NCBI RefSeq assembly: GCF_042477335.2
Contig: NC_091262.1
Span: forward strand, 69,054,001-69,118,000
Length of the DNA: 64,000 bases
Source of the DNA: Ovis canadensis
Taxonomy: Eukaryota > Chordata > Mammalia > Artiodactyla > Bovidae
Reading direction: 5' to 3'
Of the stretch, positions 22,961 to 64,000 are shown in pieces (position 1 is the stretch's first letter; the number at the start of each line of letters is the position of its first letter). The translations under genes and the position numbers were made by a program. The notes below the pieces were generated by a model that had not been told where the DNA came from, ran no database searches, and saw only the letters and a list, made by a program, of their open reading frames with translations.

Positions 22961-23530
22961 GTCTTCCCCGCGGGAAGTTGGTTCCACTGGGATTTGCTGT
23001 TAAGACCCTGCGACGAGGGAAGTCTCAAGTAAAGGTTTTGTTCGTTAGGTTGGTCTAAACCCGACTATTACAGGGTAGTGATGAATAATGAAACTCAGGA
23101 GATAATGAACTGCAGTTTGTAAAGATTGTCAAATTTGAAAGCTCAGAGTTTAATCGGAATAGAAATCCCGTTAACAGCACTTGATTAGCTCAGTTGATGA
23201 GGCTGAGCGGATTGTGGTGAGGTATTTTTTGGTCACTTGAGGGCAAGTGGTGGTAATTTAGGCCAGTGGCAAGAAAAAAAAAAAATCCCCCAAGCAGCTT
23301 AGAATAGTGTCTGAAATCCGAACACTATTAAGCGTTCCAGTTCTGTCCATTTCTGGAGACTGCCTATTATAACATATTCCTGGCTGGAGTGTTTGTATAT
23401 GAGTCCGTAAGTAATTATTAAGCACTGGTGTTTACATCACTTAGATCTCTCTAAGGAGTATGGAATATTGTTAAAAGGCTCGTGTCCTCCAGGAACTTGA
23501 ATTTTATTTAGTAAGTCTTAATGGGAGGCC

Positions 23531-23664
23531 CGGAGAAGGCAATGCCACCCCACTCCAGTACTCTTTGCCTGGAAAATCCCATGGATGGAGAAGCCTGGTA
23601 GGCTGCAGTCCATGGGGTCACACAGAGTCGGACACGACTGAAGTGACTTAGCAACAGCAGCAGC
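23531..23664 (+). mobile_element. Bov-A2-type SINE monomer with target duplication
   Basis: A Bov-A unit (GGAGAAGGCAATGCCACCCC ... GTCGGACACGACTGAAGTGA ... AGCAGCAGC) flanked by an 11-bp direct repeat AATGGGAGGCC at 23520-23530 and 23665-23675, the target site duplication. Confidence 0.85.
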
Positions 23665-23745
23665 AATGGGAGGCCTGGCGTGCTGCAATTCATGGGGTCG
23701 CAAACAGTCGGACACGACTGAGCGACTGAACTGAACCGAAAGGGT
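23665..23745 (+). mobile_element. BovB 3' end fragment
   Basis: GGAGGCCTGGCGTGCTGCAA through GTCGGACACGACTGAGCGAC and a TGAACTGAA tail, directly after the SINE's second target repeat. Confidence 0.75.
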
Positions 23746-24433
23746 TTATAATAGAATAGGAACAAATAGCCCCCATTATCTAGGTGGATCGTGTTTAAAA
23801 ACAAAAAAACAGGCTAGTTGGCAGAACACTGTAGAAAAGATTTTATAACTGCTGTGTACGGAGAGAAGGGACAGTGTGAGCAAAGTCTTGAAGTCCAGAA
23901 ATATGGCATATATCAGGCGCTGTGAAAAGTGATTTTATCAGTAATTTTTGAGTCCAGGAGTGAAAAATTGCTGAAGGGAACTTTCCTGAAGGTACTGTTA
24001 GTAGCATTACTTCTCAAGTGGTTTCACCTGTTCTACAGTTGGGCCTCAGCTGGGAGAAGAAATAAAATTGGGCAAGTCTCAATCAAAGAACAGTGCAGGA
24101 CACAAGTTTTGAGCTACGAAGGACTGTAAAAATAGAGTTGATAGAAATTTGTATTGTAAATTTATCAGCTTCAAAATTATGCTATCCCGAGGGAGTAAAT
24201 CTGACTGGAAGGCAATTCTTTCTGCTCTTGGCAACCCAGAAAATATAAAACAATGACAACAAAACAACTTTTAATATGGCAATGACTATAAGAAATACAT
24301 TGTCCTAAAATCTTATTTATGATGATTTGTGATACAAAAGTTATTTAAAACTGTCCTCCTGTCCTTGGATTTTTTAAGGCCATCACTAGAATCTTAGTTA
24401 ACTGGTGGGTGAAGTTTAAACCACCTTATCAGC

Positions 24434-24533
24434 TCTTGGGTGGGGGGGGCGGGGAATCAAAATACTTCCTAGGAGAATACGACAGCCATAGGGCATAATT
24501 TTCTGGTGGCGGGGGGCGGGGGGGGGGGGGGGA
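24434..24533 (+). repeat. Two G-rich tracts
   Basis: Runs of G (TGGGGGGGGCGGGG near 24441, and a longer run at about 24507-24532) lie about 450-550 bp upstream of the WDR76 start. They could form quadruplexes, but the long homopolymer may also be an assembly artefact. Confidence 0.6.
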
Positions 24534-24699
24534 ATCATAAAGAACCATCGGGTCGAGGTAAAGCCTGGAGGTTGATTTCATTTCTTCTCTAGTTCATCTG
24601 GCAACTAAATGCCCCTAAATCTTTTCCAGGCTCACAGTGCTAGGCGAGGTGGTTTTTCTTTAGGAGAAGCGCAAGTGTTTTTCAAAGTAAGATACAAGC

Positions 24700-24987
24700 A
24701 TCAGCAGCGTCAAAAACCACCGGGATCCAAGGTAAAAATGGCGATTCGGTCCCTTCGCTTCCCTAAAGAATTTGAGTTTGGGGTGAGGCTGGCAAGCTTG
24801 CTACCTAGGCGAGAATGTAACGCCCCGTGCCCCTTCCCCCTCCCGTCGGCTGGGATCGGCGCCCGCCTCGCTGGCGGAGCCGGAGCCTCCCGGGCGCAGG
24901 GCTCCTCCTCGCCCCTCCCATCTCCACTCTTCCCCGCCTCTCGCCGCAGTCTTGGCGGGAAGACGCCAGCGGCCGCGCTGCAGAAAG
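24700..24987 (+). promoter_or_regulatory. WDR76: WDR76 CpG-rich promoter with E2F-like site
   Basis: GC-rich sequence up to the start codon, without a TATA box. TTGGCGGGAA at 24952-24961, 27 bp before the ATG, fits the E2F consensus. This agrees with the known S-phase expression of WDR76 (from literature memory). Confidence 0.6.
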
Positions 24988-57542
<32,555 letters not shown>

Positions 57543-57644
57543 GTAAATGTTAGTGTGTTTACATATTGACCTTAGATGATATTCTAGATTCTTTATGAAA
57601 TGCTGCATGAATGATTATTATACAGTCAGACTGGATGAGATGGT

Positions 57645-57840
57645 ATGGAACAGGGACTTTAGAACTATTCTGCCTAAATTCATATCCCGTCTGGCACTAT
57701 TTGTGTGACCTTGACAAGTTCCTTTACCTCTTTGTGTCTCAGTTTCCTTAGTTTTGAAATGAAACAGTAATAATATTTACCTTACAGGATTGTCATGAGG
57801 ATTAAATGAGTTAATGTAGATAAAGTACTTAAAACTTTTG
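57645..57840 (+). mobile_element. MIR SINE
   Basis: TTTGTGTGACCTTGACAAGT, GTGTCTCAGTTTCCTTAGTT and GGATTGTCATGAGGATTAAA; a clear MIR core, in WDR76 intron 9. Confidence 0.85.
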
Positions 57841-57849
57841 CAAAAATTT

Positions 57850-58980
57850 TTTAAAGACAATAACCTATTCTGTTTTAAGGCTTAAAACTTGTCTTTTATT
57901 CAGGAAAAATATTAGAATATTATATTTTTGTTTATTATTTCTAGCCTTTACAGATATGAATTTTGTGAGGCTGATTCTTAGATGTGACAGAAAAGACTAT
58001 AGAGAAATTCATCACATAACAAATAGTACTATAGCACATTGTATCTAAAACATATGGCCAGTCTACATTAACTCACTTAATGTATCACAGAAACTATAAA
58101 ATTTGTTTTTTCATCTTCTAGCTAAGATTTATCATGTCTTACATGCCATATATATATCTGATAATAGATTAGCTCAGCTATTTTTATCTGGTGAAGTTAG
58201 AATGAAATACTGCTATTGGATGTGATAAAATTGTACTCTGGCAAGAAATGGACACCCAGGCGATTTCATTCAGAACATCTTAGGCCAGGTTTATTCGTAA
58301 CCACCTGTTGAGGATAAGGTCTTTTCCTGGGCTAATCTAGCCCCTATGAGGTCAGATTAAGTTGAAGTCTGTTTAAGAATAGTTGAAAGATGTTAGGCTC
58401 ATACTTGTGACTATCCATCTGCCGAAAGATACTCTACTAAGATAAATAGCCTTTACCCCTTGAAGGTTTTCTAATCCATTTGATATCTGGTTGGGTAGAC
58501 CAGAAGCTTCCAAAGGCCTGAGGAATCCTCACAATATATGATCCCAGTGATTACATTTGGTCTCCTACTTAAATACCTGCTACTTAATGCTGACAACAAA
58601 CATGTCATCTCAGGTGAGCGTTCACATTCGCTTATTAACCATGTTAGATTTCCTCATAAAGAGAGTTCTTCTAAATTAAACCCTTTTCCAATGTGAATTT
58701 TAATCTTTATGAAGTTCAGGATGGTTTAGATGTAGGTTTCTACCCTTTAACTTATTTTCAATGAAATTTTGAAGTTTTTAGACATCCTCAGTATAAGGGC
58801 AATTTTATGTTTGAAACAATGAAGAAAACATGATATCATCACTTATGATTTATTGTCATAAATACGAATTTAATTGATCTAATTTTATGTATGCCTTAAT
58901 TTTTTATGTAAACCAGTACTCAAAATTAACACATTTTGTAATTATTCTAATATTCTGTGTACAGATTATTCATAATTACT
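57850..58980. other. Unassigned stretch of WDR76 intron 9
   Basis: No gene or named repeat seen. 58230-58620 is less AT-rich than its surroundings but has no recognisable coding potential. Confidence 0.4.
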
Positions 58981-58984
58981 TATA

Positions 58985-59200
58985 GGAGTTTTTCTTAATA
59001 CATGTATTTCTTGAAGTATAGTTGACTTACGTTTGAGGTGCACAGAAAGGTGATTCAGTTATCCATATTATTTTTCAGATTATTTTCCATTATAGGTTAT
59101 TAAAAAATATTGACTATAGGTCCCTGTAAACCTTTGCTACTTGTTGCATCTATTTTTTTAAATTAGAAATCTACCATTCTCTTCATACTAAGTCAAACAA
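58985..59200 (-). mobile_element. L1 3' UTR fragment, antisense
   Basis: GAAGTATAGTTGACTTACGT, GTGATTCAGTTATCC and CATTATAGGTTATTAAAAAA, the ruminant L1 3' UTR in reverse. Confidence 0.65.
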
Positions 59201-59439
59201 GTGGAATCAAAATGTCATAAATTTTTTAGTTAGGTGAAAACTCATAAGTTTTCTAAAATACATATATTATGCATAGCATATATATATATGTATACGAAAG
59301 TGTTTCTGCTCTGCTTGGTAAAGGCTTGAGAGAGAACATGAAAAACAGATGGAGAAATTGGAAAACCTAAACTGAAGGAAATGGAGCACTGAGGATGAAG
59401 AAAAAATGAAACAAACTAGATGAAAGTAAAGATCATCAT

Positions 59440-59555
59440 ATAGTCCAGTTGGTTTTAAACATGGCTGCTCATTAGAAACATATCTGGAGCTTTGGACCAA
59501 AAAAGCAGTACCTGGGCATTTGTAATTCTGATATGCATCTGGATTTTAAAAAGTG
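59440..59555. mobile_element. MER5A-like remnant
   Basis: GGTTTTAAACATGGCTGCTC, ATCTGGAGCTTTGGACC and TAATTCTGATATGCATCTGG follow the MER5 order. Diverged. Confidence 0.5.
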
Positions 59556-59649
59556 ATTATAGGTTTTCTTATTAAATGGTAGCTTTGGTGATAGAGAATT
59601 GTATTATTTTTCTGTTGATAAGCATGATACAATGGTATTAAGTGAGTAA

Positions 59650-59985
59650 TAGTTCAGTTCAGTTGCTCAGTTGTGTCCAGCTCTTTGTGACCCCGTGGAC
59701 TGCAGCACACCAGGTTTCCCTGTCCATCACCAACTCCTGGAACTTACTCAAACTCATGTCCATTGAGTCAGTGATACCATCCAACCATCTCATCTTCTGT
59801 CGTCCCCTTCTCCTCCTGCCTTTGATCTTTCCTAGCATCAGGGTCTTTTCCAATGAGTCTGTTCTTCACATCAGGTGGCCAAAGTATTAGAGTTTCAGCA
59901 TCAGTCCTTCCAATGAATATTCAGGATTGATTTCCTTTAGGATGGACTGGTTTGATCTCTTTGCGGTCCACCCTGTCCAGCCTTC
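59650..59985 (-). mobile_element. BovB 3' fragment
   Basis: AGTTCAGTTCAGTTGCTCAG through GATGGACTGGTTTGATCTCT and GCGGTCCACC, then an abrupt switch to a second BovB copy in the same direction. Confidence 0.88.
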
Positions 59986-62555
59986 AGCCTTTCCCAGAAT
60001 CAGGATCTTTTCCAGTGAGTCATCTCTTTGCATCAGATAGCCAAAGTATTGGAGCTTCTGCTTCAGCATCAGTTCTTCCAATGAATATATACAGGGTTGA
60101 TTTCCTTTTGGATTCACTGATTTGATCTCCTTGCAGTCTAAGGGATTCCCAAAAGTCTTCTTCAGTACCACAGTTTGAAAGCATCAGTTCTTCAGTACTC
60201 AGCCTTCTTTATGGTCCAGCTCTCACACTTGTACATGATTACTGAAAAAACCATATCTTTGACTATACAGAGCTTTGTCAGCCGAGTGATGTCTCTGCTT
60301 TTTAATGTACTGTCTAGGTTTGTCATAGCTTTTCTTCCAAGGAGCAAGCGTCTTTTAAGTTCATGGCTGCTGTCATCGTCTACAGTGATTTTGGAGGGCA
60401 AGTAAATAAAATCTGTCACTACTTCCACTTTTTCCCCTTCTGCTTGCCATGAAGTGATGGGACCGGGTGCCATGATTTTAGTTTTGGATGTTGAGTTTCA
60501 GGCCAGCTTTTTCACTCTCCTCTTGCAGCCTCATCAAGAGGCTCATTAGTTCCTTTTTACTTTCTGTCATTAGAGTGGTATTATCTGCATATCTGAGGTT
60601 GTTGATACCTCTCCTGGGAATCTTGATTCCAGCTTGTGCTTTATCCAGTCTGGCATTTTGCATGATATACTGTGCATATAAGTCAAATAAGTAGGGTGAC
60701 AGTATAAGCCTTGTCATCCTCCTACTGATGGCTTCTTGACTCTCATACAGGTTTCTCAGGAGAGAAACCATCTCTTTAAGAATTTTCCATAGTTTGTTGT
60801 GATCCAAACAGTCAAAGACTTCACTGTGGTCAGTAAAACAGAAGTAGTTGTTTTTTGGAAATTCTCTTGCTTTCTCTGTGATCCAGCAAATGTTGGCAAT
60901 TTGATCTCTGGTTCCTCTGCCTTTTCTAAACCCAGCTTGTACATCTGAAAGTTCTCTATTCATATACTGCTGAAGCCTAGCTTAAAGGATTTTGAGCATA
61001 ACTTTACTAGCATGTGAGATGAGTGCAATTGTACAGTAGTCTGAACATTCTTTGTCATTGCCCTTCTTTGGGATTGGAATGAAAACTAACCTTTTGCAGT
61101 CTTGTGGTCACTGCTGACATATTTTCCAACTTTGCTGACATATTGAGTGCAGCACTTTAACACCATCATTTAGGATTTTAAATAACTCAGCTGGAATTCT
61201 GTCACCTCCACTAGCTTGTAAGTAATGCCTCCTAAGGCCGCTTGACTTCACATACTAGGATGTCTGGCTCTAGGTGAGTGACCGTACCATTTTGGTTATC
61301 TGGGTCATTAAGACTTTTTTTTGTACAGTTCTTCTGTGTATTCTTACCACCTCTTCTTAATCTCCTCTGCTTCCGTTAGGTCTGTATTGCTTCCGTCCTT
61401 TATTGTGCCCATCCTTGAATGAAATGTTCCCTTGATATCTTCAGTTTTCTTGAAGAGATCTTTAGTCTTTCCTGTTCTGTTGGCTTCCTCTACTTCTTTG
61501 CATTGTTCATTTAAAAAGGCCTTTTTATCTCTCCTTGCTGTTCTCTGGAACTCTGTATTCACTTGGGTATATCTTTCCCTTTCTCCCTTGGTTTTTGCTT
61601 CTCTTCTTTCCTCAGCTATATGTAAAGCCTCCTCAGACAACGATTTTGCCTTTTTGCATTTCTTTTTCTTTTGGATGGTTTTGGTCACTGTCTCCTGTAC
61701 AGTGTTACAAACCTCTGTCCATAGTTTGAAGAACTGTGGCACTCTGTCTGCCAGATGGAATACCTTGAATCTATCCTTCACCTCCCCTGTATAATCATAC
61801 GGGATTTATTTAGGCCATACCTGAATGGTCTAGTGGTTTTCCTTACTTTCTTCAATTTAAGTCTGAATTTTGCAATAAGGAACTGATGATCTGAGCCACA
61901 GTCAGCTCTAGGTCTTGTTTTTGCTGACTATATAGAGCTTCTCCATCTTTGTCCGCAAAGAATATAATCAGTCTGATTGCAGTATTGACTACCTGGTGAT
62001 GTCCATGTGTAGAATGGTCCATTGTATTGTTGGAAGAGGGTGTTTGCTATGACCAGTGCATTCTCTTGGCAAAACTCTATTGGCCTTGCACTGCTTCATT
62101 TTGTACTCCAAGGCCAAACTTGCTTGTTACTTTAGGTATCTCTTGACTTCCTACTTTTGCATTCCAGTCCTCTGTGATGAAAAAGACATCTTTTTTTTTT
62201 TGGTGTCAAATCTATAAGTTCTTGTACGTTTTCATAGAACTGTTCTGCTTCTTTGGCATAAGTGGTTGGGGCATAGACTCAGATTATTGTGCTGACATAT
62301 TTTCCGAGTTTGCTGACATATTGAGTGCAGCACTTTAACACCATCATTTAGGATTTTAAATAACTCAGCTGGTTTGCCTTGGAAATGAACCAAGATTATT
62401 CTTTCATTTTTGAGATTGTACCCAAGTACTGCATTTTGGACTCTCTTGTTGACTATGAGGGCTACTTCTTTTCTTCTAAGGGATTCTTGCCCACAGTAGT
62501 AGATACAGTGGTCATCTGAATTAAATTTGCCCATTCCTGTCCATTTTAGTTCATT
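59986..62555 (-). mobile_element. BovB LINE, long but degenerate
   Basis: Reverse BovB starting within the 3' region (CAGCCTTTCCCAGAATCAGG) and continuing through the reverse-transcriptase part (remnants KGRGTRDQIANICWI and FDCLDHNKLWKILKEM) into the endonuclease-RT linker (MKDRFKVFHLADRVPQFFKL) and part of the endonuclease domain (near 62232-62534). Numerous frameshifts and deletions. Contains an internal 82-bp duplicate (see findings). The longest BovB copy in the window. Confidence 0.9.
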
Positions 62556-62559
62556 GATT

Positions 62560-63470
62560 CCTAAGTTGTCCTAAGATGATTTTTTTTTAATGTCAGTGTT
62601 GTGAATTAAGTCATAGTTTAAAAAACATGGTGAGAGTGAAGTTTATGGTATAGGAAATACTGCATCTCAGTAAAACTGTAAAAAGAAATTAAGAAGGGGA
62701 AAAAAGAGATAGTGAACCAAACCAAACCCACGTGCAGACTTGATTCTGTCAACAGACAGCTGTTAGACGCCTTGAAGCTGAGGCAGAGGTGTCAGTAACT
62801 AAAGCTTTAGGCTCCTGGTTTGTGGTCTAGTAAAGTGGTGTTGAGGATAAATAACATCATTTTTGGGATTCTCGATCTGTAGACCAGTCTTGCCATCTCC
62901 TGCTTGAGTGTGTCCAGTCTACCTTGATTCATGGCCTAGCATTCCAGGTTCCTATGCACTACTGTTCTTTATAGCATTGGACTTTACTTTCACCACCAGA
63001 CACATCCAAAACTAAGCATCATTTCTGCTTTGGCCCAGCTGCTCCATTCTTTTTGGAGCTATTAGTAATTGCTCTCTGCTCTTCCCTCATAGCATGTTGG
63101 ACCCTTTCCGATTTGGAGGAGGTCGGTGTGCATCTTCTGGTGTTCTATCTTTTTGCCTTTTTATACTGTTCATGAGGTTTTCCTGACAAGAATACTAGCA
63201 TGGGTTGCCATTTCCTTCTCCAGTGGACCATATTTTGTCAGAACTCTTCAGTGTGACCTGTCTTGGGTGGCCCTGCACAGCATCACTCATAGTGTCATTG
63301 AGTTAAACAAGCCCCTTTGCCATGACAAGGCTGTTGTTCATGACGGGGATTTGCTTATTAGTAATTTTTGTAATTATTTAAAGAAATGTCTCTTGGCATC
63401 TTTGCCTGTTTTTACTGGGGTTATCTGTATTTTTAGTATTGAGTTGTCAAAGTTCTCCACTTATTTATCT
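62560..63470. other. Mostly unassigned intronic stretch
   Basis: A BovB-flanking region with possible BovB endonuclease remnants near 62930-63120, and a short Bov-A scrap (minus) at 63175-63235 (TGGGTTGCCATTTCCTTCTC). No gene is recognisable. Confidence 0.4.
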
Positions 63471-63479
63471 TTTTAAAAG

Positions 63480-64000
63480 TCAGGCTTGTTGAGGTATACA
63501 ATACATACTATAAAACTTACCTATTTTAGGTGTGCAGTTTTATGAATCTTGGCAAACTTATGTAACCACCACTGCAATCAAGATATAGAAAGTTTCCATC
63601 ACCTGAAAAAAATTACCTCATGACCCTCTGCAGTTAGTCCTCTCCTCTTTCCCAAGCCCCTGGAAACCAGTGATGTGATTACTGTCCATATAATTAAAAA
63701 AATTTTTATTGGAGTATAGTGGATTTACAGTGTTATGTTTCAAGTGTACAGCACAGTGAATCAGTTACACATATTATCCACAAGATTCTTTTCCCATATA
63801 GACCTTTACAGAGTATTGAGGACAGTTCTGTGTACTATACAGCAGGTTCTTATTAGTTATCTATTTTATATATATTAGTGTGTATATGTCAGTCCCAGTT
63901 TATCCACCCCTCCCCCATCTTCTGGTAAACACAGTTTATTTTCTACATTCGTGACTCGACTTCTGTTTTGTTATTTGTACCCTTTTTTTAGGTTCCACAT
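63480..64000 (-). mobile_element. L1 antisense fragment(s), running off the window
   Basis: TTGTTGAGGTATACAATACA, then TTATTGGAGTATAGTGGATT and GAATCAGTTACACATATTAT, the ruminant L1 3' UTR in reverse. Probably two pieces joined near 63690. Confidence 0.7.

Larger units (their letters stand above)
22961..24600. other. MFAP1-WDR76 intergenic interval
   Basis: Between the two divergent promoters. Apart from the nested Bov-A2/BovB insertion (23520-23745) and two G-rich runs near 24437 and 24507, no gene or recognisable repeat was seen. Confidence 0.5.

Overview
This is a ruminant (Pecora, most likely cattle or a close relative) nuclear genome window. The evidence is many tRNA-Glu-derived ruminant SINEs (Bov-tA, Bov-A2 and CHR types), many fragments of the RTE-clade LINE BovB, mammalian L1/L2/MIR/MER5 remnants, and spliced vertebrate genes. 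Five protein-coding genes can be read exon by exon in the order SERF2(+) - SERINC4(-) - HYPK(+) - MFAP1(-) - WDR76(+). From memory this matches the order on human 15q15.3. Four genes are complete. WDR76 is cut by the right edge after its first nine coding exons. Every assigned intron has GT..AG ends and all codon phases join. Layout: 0.2-2.3 kb holds the CpG-rich SERF2 promoter and the three-exon SERF2 gene, with a candidate miR-1282 hairpin antisense to its last coding exon. 2.4-7.9 kb holds the 12-exon SERINC4 gene on the minus strand, tail-to-tail with SERF2. 8.4-9.7 kb holds HYPK, head-to-head with SERINC4 across about 0.6 kb. 11.5-22.7 kb holds the nine-exon MFAP1 gene on the minus strand. 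From 25.0 kb to the end lies WDR76, whose introns of up to 8.9 kb are filled with transposable elements. The genes do not form one pathway: SERF2 (protein aggregation modifier), SERINC4 (membrane protein), HYPK (NatA regulator and ribosome-associated chaperone), MFAP1 (spliceosome) and WDR76 (WD-repeat ubiquitin-ligase adaptor/chromatin protein) are a conserved, compact neighbourhood. The right half is mostly repeats: several BovB copies (38.5-41.0, 47.6-49.1 and 59.6-62.6 kb), a full-length RPS25 processed pseudogene at 43.2-43.7 kb, a minus-strand SINE cluster at 42.5-44.4 kb, and a GC-rich minisatellite fused to a BovB body at 38.1 kb. The points most worth checking are that VNTR-BovB junction, an 82-bp self-copied segment inside the 59.6-62.6 kb BovB copy, an apparent frameshift shortening the SERINC4 C-terminus, and the antisense miRNA in SERF2. 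I see no bacterial-type system, CRISPR array or exogenous virus.
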